64,000 nucleotides of DNA, from contig NC_084836.1 of assembly GCF_033115175.1 (NCBI RefSeq), positions 77,652,253 to 77,716,252 on the forward strand. Reading direction: 5' to 3'. Below the pieces are notes generated by a model that saw nothing but the letters and a program-made list of their open reading frames with translations, ran no database searches and was not told where the DNA came from. This stretch comes from Lepus europaeus. Taxonomy: Eukaryota; Chordata; Mammalia; Lagomorpha; Leporidae. Position 1 is the stretch's first letter. Each line of letters starts with the position of its first letter. Below are positions 36,414 to 47,423 of the stretch, one piece after another. Made by a program: the position numbers and the translations under genes.

Positions 36414-36793
36414 CTAATAGAGTCTTAATAGAGTCTTTTTTTTTTGTATAACTGATATATTTTAGACAATGTTATATAGCAGTCCAACACATATGAACAC
36501 ACTGTATCATTTAAAAAGTAAAGTAATCATTTCGAGAAACCAAAGCTACTATGTCATTAAAAGTAAACAAGAGAGGGAATACAGGCAGGTTAAAAAGAGA
36601 AAGTTGGGGTGACATTATAATTCATTATGAACAGAAATCTGGCATCTTATTTTTTAAAACTACAACAATAACAGTAACAACTACTTATAAACTGTGTCTG
36701 AAATTCTTGCTTTAATGTTATGAAACCAGCTAACCAGATTGTGCTGATTATTACCTAGGCAAAAGCAAACAAACCACTAGACATAATACTAAC

Positions 36794-36870
36794 CTGAGCA
36801 GCTCGCAAAGGGGGAACACGTAAATGCTTCATAGCTTTTTGTCTGCCACCACCTTCAAGTTCATTGGTCA
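36794..36870 (-). CDS. Candidate coding exon B of an unidentified gene
   Basis: Read on the minus strand: acceptor ...GGCTGTAG|TGACC and donor GCTCAG|GTTAGT, 77 bp. Joined to exon A it is open without a stop and begins mid-codon, giving a 25-residue stretch after the shared Val codon ([18 protein letters not shown] then PPLRAAQ). A competing acceptor 7 bp upstream would break the frame with exon A. Only this one of the three frames stays open. I do not recognise the protein. No retrotransposon sequence is seen in it. Confidence 0.5.
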
Positions 36871-37029
36871 CTACAGCCTAGAAAGATGTAGTTAAATTAT
36901 GAAATGAATTATACTAAATTTAAATCTTACATTAGTAGTTATGCAACATTTGTATACATTGTTTTGTGATAATCTCTTGATGAGTTTATACTGATAAAAC
37001 AAAAGAAAAAAATCATAAGACTATTGTAT

Positions 37030-37268
37030 TGAAGGCTAGCATAGTGGTGTAACAGGTTCAGCTGCCATGTGCAGTGCTAACATCTCATAGGGGGCATCGG
37101 TTCGAGTGCTGACTGCTCCACTTCTGCACCCATGTGGGAGACCCAGAGGAAACTCCTGGCCCAACCCCAGCTGTGGTGATCATTTGGAATGTGAAACAGT
37201 AGATGGAAGATCTTTGTCTCACTGTAATTCCGCCTTTCAAGTAAATAAAAATTAAATTAAAAAAGACT
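37030..37268 (+). mobile_element. Old CSINE in the intron between candidate exons
   Basis: Plus-strand, head GGCTAGCATAGTGGTGTAAC, shortened body, tail TTTCAAGTAAATAAAAATTA. Lies in the 584-bp interval between candidate exons B and A. Confidence 0.7.
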
Positions 37269-37454
37269 ATCTGTATTGAAAGCTACCAACTATTTGGAGA
37301 ACAGGAATGAGGAAGTATTTCTTTAAAAATAAGACATGAATGTGATTGCAGACACATGGTTGATAAGTGGGATTATCATAACTCAGTTTCAGAGATGAGC
37401 TGGTTAATTTTCTTGCATGTATAAAATGGGGCTACTTCTACATGAGCCACTCAC

Positions 37455-37515
37455 CAATCTGCTCCACGAGATGTTTCCAGGATCTTGTCATGCCTTTTAA
37501 GGATTTTTCAAAATC
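37455..37515 (-). CDS. Candidate coding exon A of an unidentified gene
   Basis: Minus strand: acceptor GAATTTTACAG|GATTTT and a strong donor CAGATTG|GTGAGTGG, 61 bp. Only one frame is free of stops, giving DFEKSLKGMTRSWKHLVEQI and ending on the first base of a codon. That base joins TG of exon B to make Val, so the pair totals 138 bp (46 codons) and preserves frame. Good splice signals plus frame agreement across an intron are unlikely by chance in AT-rich DNA. Function is unknown; the peptide looks helical. Confidence 0.55.
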
Positions 37516-37961
37516 CTGTAAAATTCAGATTCTACAGGAAGAAATGAAAAACACAACCATAAAATCTACCATCACCAAAGATGAAAACCAATAAGCACTA
37601 AGCTGACTAGACAAAAACTGAGCACACTGGGAGACGCAATGCTTCTTTGTAAAGAATACTTCCAGAAAAGGTCTTGCATGTATCACACACTAAACATATT
37701 TCTTTATTTCTCTGCTTCTTGAGGGACTAGTAGGGATGTGCATTTTCTCCCCTACCACGCAAGCATACATGTATCAGCAAGTAAAACGGAAGATCAGCTA
37801 ATTCTCTTAAAGTACATTCTCCTTCCATTCCTTTTCACTTTGTGGATAGTGGTGTGCGATCAATCAGTAGAAAGGAGTAAGCAACTACATTTTGGTTCAG
37901 CTGATGATGGCTAGGAACCCCCATTTTCCCTCAGTTTCTTTTTCTTTTCCTTCTTTTTTTT
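37516..37961. other. Non-repetitive stretch, nothing assigned
   Basis: No CSINE, L1 or exon signature. It would be intron upstream of exon A. Confidence 0.3.
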
Positions 37962-37973
37962 GACATGAAGAGT

Positions 37974-38015
<42 letters not shown>

Positions 38016-38294
38016 TCTTCCTTCGGTTGGTTCACCCTCCAAATGGCTGCTATGGCAGGTGCACTGCGCTTATCTGAAGCCAGGAGCCAGGTGCTTCCTC
38101 CTGGTTTCCCATGCGGGTGCAGGGCCCAAGTACTTGGCCCCTGGGCCATCCTCCACTGCCTTTCTGGGTGACAGCAGAGAGCTAGACTGGAAAAGGAGCC
38201 ACCGGGACAGAATCCAGCACCCAAACCAAGACTAGAACCCAGGATGCCGGCTCCTCAGGCAGAGGATTAGCCAAGTGAGCCATGGCTCTGGCCC
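37962..38294 (-). mobile_element. CSINE with an expanded AG run
   Basis: Poly-T region, GACATGAAGAGTTAGAGAGA, an (AG)n run at about 37,975-38,010, body, and head ending GAGCCATGGCTCTGGCCCC. Confidence 0.85.
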
Positions 38295-38317
38295 CTCAGT
38301 TTCGACAATGACAAAAT

Positions 38318-38592
38318 ACCATACTTCTGGGGCACTGGTTCGAGTCCTGGATACTCCATTTCTGATCCAGCTCCCTGCTAATGCACCTGGGAAAGCAGTG
38401 GAAGATAGCCCAAGTGTTTGGACCCCTTCACCTGGGAGACCCGGAAGAAGATCCTAACTCTTGGTTTTGGATCAGCCCAGATGTTGCTGTTGTGGTCATC
38501 TGGGGAGTAAACCAGCGAATGGAAGATCTCTCTCTCCCTCAATCTGTTACTCTGCCTTTCAAATAAATAAATAAATCTTTAAAAAATATGCC
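38318..38592 (+). mobile_element. 5'-truncated CSINE
   Basis: Starts in the body (GGGGCACTGGTTCGAGTCC) and ends TTTCAAATAAATAAATAAAT with an A-rich tail. Confidence 0.8.
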
Positions 38593-38783
38593 ATACTTCT
38601 TTACAGTATCAAATTCTATCATGCTTTATGAAAAAGTAGGAAGCCATGCACTTGCAAAGTTAAATTACAAACCAGAGGGATCCCAAGATGACTGATCAAC
38701 TATCCCTATCAGCAAATAATTTAGCACTCACTGCAAACAGGCCTTGCTTGCTTCTTTATAATTTTCCCTCATACTTCACTTAC

Positions 38784-38837
38784 TTGGAGTGCATGTGTCA
38801 TAACTTGGAGGCAGTTTTTAGTCAATCTTCTCTCATT
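38784..38837 (-). CDS. Possible coding exon C (weak)
   Basis: Minus strand: donor ACTCCAA|GTAAGTG is strong. The acceptor TTTCTTTTGAG|AATGAG is pyrimidine-rich but uses the unfavoured GAG. The resulting 54 bp (18 codons, NERRLTKNCLQVMTHALQ) end in phase 0, which matches the start of exon A. The evidence is weaker than for A and B. Confidence 0.3.
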
Positions 38838-39035
38838 CTCAAAAGAAACACATTCTTACAGAATAACACATTCTTACAGAATCAACCCAAAAACACGGAA
38901 CAGAACACAATTTGTATAGTTAAAAACTATTCTTGCTTTCCCAAGGAGTATTTTATAATGATACAGAATAAAATGCTAGTGAATTTAACAGGGAATTTCT
39001 CTGTAACACACAAGCACAGAGATGATGAACTAAGA

Positions 39036-40107
39036 AATATTAATGTTTTTATTTCCAATTATCTTTATATACAGAAGATCGATTCAGTATATAATTAGTA
39101 AAGATCTCATCAGTTTGTACCCACGCAGAAACACAAAGTGTAAAAATACTGTTTCAGTACTAGTTATAGCATCACTGCACATTAGACAACACATTAAGTA
39201 CAGATCCCACATGGGATGTAAGTACACAGTGACTTCTGTTGCTGACTTAACAATTTGACACTCCTGTTCTTGGTGTCAGTAATCTCCCTAGGCTCTAGTC
39301 ATGAGTTGCCAGGGCTATGGAAGCCTTTGAGTTTGCTGACTTTGATCTTATTCTGATAGGGTCATAGTCAAAGTGGAAGTTCTCTCCTCCCTTCAGAGAA
39401 AGGTACCTCCTTCTTTGATGGCCCCATTCTTTCCACTGGGATCTCACTCACAGAGATCTTTCATTTAGGTCTTCTTCTTTTTTTTTCTTTTCCATGGTAT
39501 CTTGGCTTTTCATGCCTACAATACTCTCATGTGCTCTTCAGTCAGATCCGAATGCCTTAAGGGCTGATTCTGAGGCCAGAGTGTTGTTTAGGACGTCTGC
39601 CATTCTATGAGACTGCTGTGTATCCCACTTTGTGTTTCTGCATGGGTACAAACTGATGAGATCTTTACTAATTATATACTGAATCGATCTTCTGTATATA
39701 AAGTTAATTGGAAATGAAAAAAAAAACCTGGTGTTAAATTGGAAATGGCATAGAAAATTAATTAATTTTTAAAAAAAATTATTATGTAGGATCTTTGTCT
39801 TTAATGTGCTGTACATTCTTATTTAATGCTATAACTAGTACACCAACAGTATTTTTTTTTCACTTTGTGTTGCTATATGGGGGCAAACTGTTGAAATCGT
39901 TACCTAATGAATACTAAACTGATCTTCTGTATATAAAGAGAATTGAAAATGAATCATGGTGAGATTGGAAGGGGAGAGGGAGCGGGAAAGGGGAGGGTTG
40001 TGGGTGGGAGGGAAATTTTGGGAGGAGGAAGCCATTGTAACCTAGAAGCTGTACCTTGGAAATTTATATTCATTAAATAAAAGTTTAATAAAAAATAATA
40101 ACGTTTT
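39036..40107 (+). mobile_element. L1 3' fragment with inverted 5' part (twin-priming product)
   Basis: 39,050-39,640 is L1 3' UTR in minus sense and 39,640-40,093 is L1 3' UTR in plus sense ending in AATAAAAGTTTAATAAAAAA. Opposed halves of one 3' UTR followed by a tail are the signature of twin priming. Similar 14-bp ends (AATATTAATGTTTT at 39,036-39,049 and AATAATAACGTTTT at 40,094-40,107) are a likely target-site duplication with two mismatches. Confidence 0.8.
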
Positions 40108-41004
40108 GAAGCAGCAAGATGGCGGAATAGGCAGGGAGCACACTATTAATCCGGAGAGAGAGACAGGTTAATATAAGTGGAGATACTGCAGGGTCAAGGA
40201 AAAGTAGGGGATGAAACAGCATAGGAAACTCTTCCGGAACTAGAGATTCACAGTGTACCTGCGTGGAGAGCGTGGGAGCCCAAGTTCTGGACACCAGCAG
40301 CAGACTCAACGCACCAGCGCTGGAACGCGAGGTGAGCCGAACCACAATAGCCCGAGACACCAGCGGGCAAGCGGAAAGAGGAGGCTAGAGGGAACGAGGC
40401 TTGAAACTTCGTGGGGAAAAGTTCACCAGGCTAACTAGAAGAGAGAGAGGAAAAAAAATTAAAAAAAGCGACTGATACAGACACAAGTTTCTCTCTCTCC
40501 GCTCACCTCTCAAAGGCGAGCAAGACAGAGCAGGCGCCATTTTGGACATACGTCATAAGCAGGGCGACCTCAGGTGTGCACCGGCCCTGAGCCTAGCAGA
40601 AAAACCTGACTCTGGGAGGAGGGGTGAAATAACAGGAGATTAGCATCTAACTTGGCAACCCAGTGGGAGATTGCAGGAGAATTGGAGCCCACACTGAGGG
40701 CAGCAGAGATTCCCTGTGTGGTCCGTGGGAAAGAGCTTCCGATCTCTGGCTCCTGCGGGTATATCATTTGCCTGCTAACTACCTCCAATTACGTTCAGCT
40801 GTGCGGAATTACTTCCCTTTTGAATCAAAAAAAGAAAGAGAGATTTACCACACCTAACCTGGGAGTGTCATCCTTGACACACCCTCAGCCCTGAGGAACC
40901 AAACACAGCTCTCAGTCCACACTCATCTCAAGCCTCTAAGGCACCACTGAAAGCAGACAGTCCACTTAATATAGAGCCATAGTGTAACAAGAAAAAACAA
41001 CACA
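40108..41004 (+). promoter_or_regulatory. L1 5' UTR/promoter, right copy
   Basis: CAAGATGGCGG (40,115-40,125) is a YY1-type site at the 5' end. A second, inverted YY1-like site (CGCCATTTTGG, about 40,535-40,545) is followed by a CRE-like TACGTCAT. Short open frames (for example 40,652-40,894) are not conserved proteins. The inner palindrome boundary is at about 40,296. Confidence 0.7.
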
Positions 41005-42066
41005 GTGAAGAAACCAAATATCTCCAACATGCCAAACAACAAACGCAAAAACCGAGGTAACAAGAACAAGGAAGACACTATGACGCTCCCAAATGAAAAA
41101 GACACCCCAATTCAAGATTATGAAGATGAGGAGATTGAAGAAATGCAAGAAGCAGATCTCAAAAAATTGATAAGAACATTAAGAAGTTCTCAAAAACAAA
41201 TTCTTGAACTACAGAAATCCTTCATGGACAAGATAGAAAATCTCTCTCATGAAAATGAAATATTAAGGAGGAATCAAAATGAAATGAAACAACTAGTGGA
41301 ACAAGAAATGGTGATAGTGACGAGAAATCATAATGAAATGAAGAATTCAATAGATCAAATGACAAACACATTAGAGAGTCTTAAAAACAGAATGGACGAA
41401 GCAGAAGAGAGACTATCAGACTTAGAAGACAGAGAACAGGAAAGGAAACAATCAAATCAAAGAAAAGAAGAAGAAATCAGAAATCTAAAAAATACTGTCA
41501 GGAATCTACAGGATACTCTTAAAAAACCCAACGTTCGGGTTCTAGGAGTACCTGAAGGCATGGAGAGAAAGAAAGGATTAGAAGGCCTTTTTAGTGAGAT
41601 ACTAGCAGAAAATTTCCCAGGTTTGGAGAAAGACAGAGACATCCTAATACAGGAAGCTCATAGAACCCCTAATAAACATGACCAAAAGAGATCCTCACCA
41701 CGACACGTCGTAATCAAACTCACCACAGTGAAACACAAAGAAAAGATCCTAAAATGTGCAAGAGAGAAACGCCAGATTACTCTCAGAGGATCTCCAATTA
41801 GACTCACAGCTGACTTCTCTTCAGAAACCCTGCAAGCTAGGAGAGAATGGCGAGACATAGCCCAGGTGCTAAGAGAGAAAAACTGCCAGCCCAGAATATT
41901 ATATCCTGCAAAGCTCTCATTTATGAATGAAGGTGAAATAAAGACCTTTCACAGAAAACAGACATTGAAAGAATTTGTCGCCACTCGTCCAGCCCTGCAA
42001 AAGATGCTTAAAGATGTGTTACATACAGAAACACAGAAACACGGTCACCAATATGAAAGAAGGTAA
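41005..42066 (+). CDS. L1 ORF1 protein, right copy, open
   Basis: 353 codons; a second Met at codon 9 is also a plausible start. The order fits L1 ORF1p: basic N-terminus (1-40), coiled coil (about 45-172, heptads such as [19 protein letters not shown]), RRM-like domain (about 176-270, beginning [10 protein letters not shown]), and C-terminal domain (about 271-340, with ARREW at 278-282 and YPAKLSF at 300-306). The family forms trimers that bind L1 RNA in the cytoplasm. The frame is intact and identical to the left copy. Confidence 0.92.
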   Translation: MKKPNISNMPNNKRKNRGNKNKEDTMTLPNEKDTPIQDYEDEEIEEMQEADLKKLIRTLRSSQKQILELQKSFMDKIENLSHENEILRRNQNEMKQLVEQEMVIVTRNHNEMKNSIDQMTNTLESLKNRMDEAEERLSDLEDREQERKQSNQRKEEEIRNLKNTVRNLQDTLKKPNVRVLGVPEGMERKKGLEGLFSEILAENFPGLEKDRDILIQEAHRTPNKHDQKRSSPRHVVIKLTTVKHKEKILKCAREKRQITLRGSPIRLTADFSSETLQARREWRDIAQVLREKNCQPRILYPAKLSFMNEGEIKTFHRKQTLKEFVATRPALQKMLKDVLHTETQKHGHQYERR

Positions 42067-42134
42067 AGGTAGGAATCCTCACACCAAAAGATCACAGGAA
42101 TCTCAAACCATATATTAGAAAGTATCTTTGGCTA

Positions 42135-45100
42135 ATGGCAGGGCAAAGTTACTCCTTCTCAATAGTCACATTGAATGTTAATGGCTTGAACTGTCCAGTT
42201 AAAAGACACCGATTGGCTGATTGGGTTAAGGAACAAAACCCATCCTTTTCCTGCTTACAAGAAACCCATCTATCCAACAATGATCCATACAGGCTGAGAG
42301 TGAAAGGCTGGAAAAAGATATACCACGCCAACAGAAATGAAAAGAGAGCGGGCGTAGCCATCTTAATATCGGACAACATAAACTTTACCACAAAAACTGT
42401 TAGGAGAGACAAAGAGGGGCACTATATAATGATTAAGGGATCCATTCAACAGGAAGATATAACGATTATCAACGTATATGCACCTAATTACAGGGCACCA
42501 GCTTATTTAAAAGACTTGTTAAGGGACTTAAAGGGAGACTTAGACCCCAATACAATAGTACTGGGGGACTTCAATACTCCACTCTCAGAGATAGACAGAT
42601 CAACAGGACAGAAGATCAACAAGGAGACAGTAGATTTAAATGACACTATAGCCCAAATGGATCTAACAGATATCTACAGAACATTTCATCCTACATCTAA
42701 GGACTTTACATTCTTCTCAGCAGTACATGGAACCCTCTCTAGGATTGACCACATACTAGGCCATAAAGCAAGTCTCAGCAAATTCAAAAGAATTAGAATC
42801 ACACCATGCAGCTTCTCAGACCACAAAGGAATGAAATTGGAAATTGGCAACTCAGGAATCCCTAGAGCACATGCAAACACATGGAGATTGAACAAGATCC
42901 TCCTGAATGAACAATGGGTCATAGAAGAAATTAAAAGAGAAATAAAAAATTTTCTGGAAGTAAATGAGGATAACAGCACAACATACCAAAACCTATGGGA
43001 TACAACAAAAGCAGTGTTAAGAGGAAAGTTTATATCAATAGGTGCCTACATCAAGAAATTGGAAAGGCACCAAATAGATGAGCTTTCAAGTCATCTCAAG
43101 GATCTAGAAAATCTGCAGCAAGCCAAACCCAAACCCAGTAGGAGAAGAGAAATAATTAAAATCAGAGAAGAAATCAACAGGATTGAATCCAAAAAAACAT
43201 TACAAAAAATCAGCCAAACGAGGAGCTGGTTTTTTGAAAAAATAAACAAAATTGACACCCCATTGGCCCAACTAACTAAAAAAAGAAGAGAAAAGACCCA
43301 AATCAATAGGATCAGAGATGAAATGGGAAACGTAACAACAGACGCCGCAGAAATAAAGAGAATCATCAGAAATTACTACAAGGACTTGTATGCCAGCAAA
43401 CAGGGAAATCTATCAGAAATGGACAGATTCTTGGACACATACAACCTCCCTAAATTGAGCCAGGAAGACATAGAAGACCTAAACAGACCAATAACTGACA
43501 CAGAAATTGAAACAGTAATAAAGGCCCTCCCAACAAAGAAAAGCCCAGGGCCAGATGGATTCACTGCTGAGTTCTACCAGACATTTAGAGAAGAACTAAC
43601 TCCAATTCTTCTCAAACTATTCAGAGCAATCGAAAAAGAGGGAATCCTCCCAAATTCTTTCTATGAAGCCACCATCACCTTAATTCCTAAGCCAGAAAGA
43701 GACGCAACATTGAAAGAGAATTACAGACCAATATCCCTGATGAACATAGATGCAAAAATCCTCAATAAAATTCTGGCCAATAGAATGCAACAACACATCA
43801 GAAAGATCATCCACCCAGACCAAGTGGGATTCATCCCCGGTATGCAGGGATGGTTCAACATTCGCAAAACAATCAACGTAATACACTACATTAACAGACT
43901 GCAGAAGAAAAACCATATGATTCTCTCAATAGATGCATAGAAAGCATTTGATAAAATACAACACCCTTTCATGATGAAAACTCTAAGCAAACTGGGTATG
44001 GAAGGAACATTCCTTAATACAATCAAAGCAATATATGAAAAACCCACGGCCAACATCCTATTGAATGGGGAAAAGTTGGAAGCATTTCCACTGAAATCTG
44101 GTACCAGACAGGGATGCCCTCTCTCACCACTGCTATTCAATATAGTTCTGGAAGTTTTGGCCAGAGCTATTCGGCAAGAAAAAGAAATTAAAGGGATACA
44201 AATCGGGAAGGACGAACTCAAACTATCCCTCTTTGCAGATGATATGATTCTTTATTTAGGGGACCCAAAGAACTCTACTAAGAGACTGCTGGAACTCATC
44301 GAAGAGTTTGGCAAAGTAGCAGGATATAAAATCAATGCACAAAAATCAACAGCCTTTGTATACACAGGCAATGCCACGGCTGAGGAAGAACTTCTAAAAT
44401 CAATCCCATTCACAATAGCTACAAAAACAATCAAATACCTTGGAATAAACTTAACCAAAGACGTTAAAGATCTCTACGATGAAAACTACAAAACCTTACA
44501 GAAAGAAATAGAAGAGGATACCAAAAAATGGAGAAATCTTCCATGCTCATGGATTGGAAGAATCAATATCATCAAAATGTCTATTCTCCCAAAAGCAATT
44601 TATACATTCAATGCAATACCCATCAAGATCCCGAAGACCTTCTTCTCAGATCTGGAAAAAATGATGCTGAAATTCATATGGAGACACAGAAGACCTCGAA
44701 TAGCCAAAGCAATCCTGTACAACAAAAGCAAAGCCGGAGGCATCACAATACCTGATTTTAGGACATACTACAGGGCAGTTGTTATCAAAACAGCATGGTA
44801 CTGGTACAGAAACAGATGGATAGACCAATGGAACAGAATAGAAACACCAGAAATCAATCCAAACATCTACAGCCAACTTATATTTGACCAAAGATCCAAA
44901 TCTAATCCCTGGAATAAGGACAGTCTATTCAATAAATGGTGCTGGGAAAATTGGATTTCCACGTGCAGAAGCTTGAAGCAAGACCCATACCTATCACCTT
45001 ACACAAAAATTCACTCAACATGGATTAAAGACTTAAATCTATGACCCGAAACCATCAAATTATTAGAGAGCATTGGAGAAACCCTGCAAGATATAGGCAC

Positions 45101-45959
45101 AGGCAAAGACTTCCTGGAAAATACTCCAACAGCACAGGCAGTCAAAACCAAAATTAACATTTGGGATTGCATCAAATTGAGAAGTTTCTGTACTTCAAAA
45201 GAAACAGTCAGGAAAGTGAAGAGGCAACCAACAGAATGGGAAAAAATATTCGCAAACTATACTACAGATAAAGGATTGATAACCAGAATCTACAAAGAAA
45301 TCAAGAAAATCCACAACAACAAAACAAACAACCCACTTAAGAAATGGGCCAAGGACCTCAATAGACATTTTTCGAAAGAGGAAATCCAAATGGCCAACAG
45401 ACACATGAAAAAATGTTCAAGATCACTAGCCATCAGAGAAATGCAAATCAAAACCACAATGAGGTTCCATCTCACTCCGGTGAGAATGGCTCACATTCAG
45501 AAATCTACCAACAACAGATGCTGGAGAGGATGTGGGGAAAAAGGGACACTAACCCACTGTTGGTGGGAATGCAAACTGGTTAAGCCACTATGGAAGTCTG
45601 TCTGGAGATTCCTCAGAAACCTGAACATAACCCTACCACTCAACCCAGCCATCCCACTCCTTGGAATTTACCCAAAGGAAATTAATTTGGCAAATAAAAA
45701 AGCCATCTGCACATTAATGTTTATTGCAGCTCAATTCACAATAGCTAAGACCTGGAACCAACCCAAATGCCCATCAACAGTAGACTGGATAAAGAAATTA
45801 TGGGACATGTACTCCATAGAATACTATACAGCAGTAAGAAACAACGAAACCCAGTCATTTGCAACAAGATGGAGCAATCTGAAAAACATCATGCTGAGTG
45901 AATTAAGCCAGTCCCAAAGAGAAAAATATCATTTGTTTTCCCTGATCGGTGACAACTGA
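42135..45959 (+). pseudogene. L1 ORF2, right copy: two in-frame stops
   Basis: 1,274-codon frame starting 68 bp after ORF1. Endonuclease residues by the human L1 scheme are present: N14, E43, D145, N147, D205, H230. RT catalytic FADD is at 700-703. The C-terminal zinc knuckle is C1129, C1133, H1141, C1146. A TAG at codon 602 (43,938-43,940) removes the RT domain, and a TGA replaces codon 970 (45,042-45,044). No frameshift is seen, unlike the left copy. An intact endonuclease domain could still be translated. Confidence 0.95.
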
Positions 45960-47398
45960 GCGCCAAAGGGGAAACCTGTTAAGTGAAATGGACACTATAA
46001 GCAACAATGAACTGATCAGCTCCTGTCCTGACTTTAGATGTACAATGTAATACTTTATCCTTTTTAGTATTTGTTGTTGTTGTTGTGGTTCTAGTACTAT
46101 TGGTTGAACTCAGTAATTAACACACAATTATTGTTAGGTGTTTAAATTTTAACTGAAAAGTGATCCCTGTTAAATCTAAGAGTGGAAAAAGAGAGGGAGG
46201 AGATGAACAATTTGGAACATGCTCAATCGGACTGGCCGCAAATGGTGGAGTTAGAAATGTGCCAGGGGATTCCAACACAATCCCATCAAGATGGCATGTA
46301 CCAATGCCATCGCACTAGTCCAAGTGATCAATTTCAGCTCACAATTGATAGCTCTGATAGGTCTAAGAGTCAAAGAGATCACACAAACAAGACAAGTATC
46401 TGCTAATACTAACTGATAGAATCAAAAAGGGAGAGAAAGATCCAACATGGGAAGTGGGATACACAGCAGACTCATAGGATGGCAGATGTCCTAAACAACA
46501 CTCTGGCCTCAGAATCAGCCCTCAAGGCATTCAGATCTGGCTGAAGAGCCCATGAGAGTATAGCAGGCATGGAAAGCCAAGATATCATGGAAAAAAAAAG
46601 ACCTAAATGAATGATCTCTGTGAGTGAGATCCCAGTGGAAAGAACGGGGCCATCAAAGAAGGAGGTAACCTTCTCCGAAGGGAGGAGAGAACTTCCACTT
46701 TGACTATGACCCTATCGGAATAAGATCAAAGTCAGCGAACTCTAAAGGCTTCCATAGCCCTGGCAACTCATGACTAGAGCCTAAGGAGATTACTGACGCC
46801 ATGAACAGGAGTGTCAAATTGTTAAATCAGCAACAGGAGTCACTGTGTACTTACACCCCATGTGGGATCTGTCCCTAATGTGTCGTCTAAAGCCAAGTGA
46901 TGCTATAACTAGTACTGAAACAGTATTTTTATACTTTGCGTTTCTGTGTGGGCACAAACTGATGAGGTCTTTACTAATTATATACTGAAGTGATCTTCTG
47001 TATATAAAGAGAATTGGAAATGAAAAAAAAAAACAACCTGGTGTTAAAATGGAAATGGCATAGAAAATTAATTAATTTGAAAAAAAATTATGTAGGATCT
47101 CTGTCTTTAATGTGCTGTACATTGCTATTTAATGCTATAATTAGTAATCCAATGGTAGTTTTTTCACTTTATGTTGCTATATGGGAAAAATGTTGAAATC
47201 TTTACCTAATATATACTAAACTGATCTTCTGTATACAAAGAGAATTGAAAATGAATCTTTACATGAATGGAAGGGGAAAGGGAGCGGGAAAGGGGAGGGT
47301 TGCGGGCGGGAGGGAAGTTATGGGAGGGGGAAGCCATTGTAACCCATAAGCTATACTTTGGAAATTTATATTCATTAAATAAAAGTTTAATAAAAAAA
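45960..47398 (+). other. L1 3' UTR with internal duplication and polypurine tract, right copy
   Basis: About 1.4 kb. Diverged units lie at about 46,900-47,030 and 47,130-47,255; each carries an ATGCTATAA motif and ends ATCTTCTGTATA(T/C)AAAGAG. A G-run-rich stretch is at 47,268-47,335, and the tail is AATAAAAGTTTAATAAAAAA. Confidence 0.75.
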
Positions 47399-47406
47399 CT
47401 TTAAAA

Positions 47407-47423
47407 AAAATTTCTCCTCTACA
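47407..47423. repeat. Single (orphan) copy of the L1 target-site duplication
   Basis: AAATTTCTCCTCTACAA is the reverse complement of the left duplication. Its expected partner near 40,108 is absent; the sequence there is ATAACGTTTT from the neighbouring L1 fragment. Confidence 0.8.

Larger units (their letters stand above)
31884..40295. other. Palindrome spacer (about 8.4 kb)
   Basis: Single-copy sequence between the arms. It includes the divergent 5' ends of both L1s, the fused CSINE, eight further CSINEs or fragments, old L1 pieces, an inverted L1 3' fragment, and candidate minus-strand exons at 36,794-36,870, 37,455-37,515 and perhaps 38,784-38,837. A spacer between near-identical inverted arms can be flipped by recombination. 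Confidence 0.85.
40108..47398 (+). mobile_element. Near-full-length LINE-1, right copy (chimeric 5' end)
   Basis: 5' UTR, ORF1, ORF2 and 3' UTR as in the left copy, in plus orientation. The first ~190 bp (40,108-40,295) differ from the left L1 at several sites and start GAAGCAGCAAGATGGCGGAA; everything after is practically identical. The 3' flank carries the left element's target-site duplication but the 5' flank does not. The element is therefore read as a join between a pre-existing L1 5' end and a copied L1 body. Confidence 0.95.

Noticed and set aside
42149..44891. Open frames antisense to L1 ORF1/ORF2
   Set aside because: They are shadows of the sense coding frames and appear identically in both L1 copies.
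40108..47398. Right L1 as an independent insertion into the mirror position
   Set aside because: It shares the same two ORF2 stops, 3' flank and arm sequence as the left L1, so it is part of the duplication, apart from its first ~190 bp.
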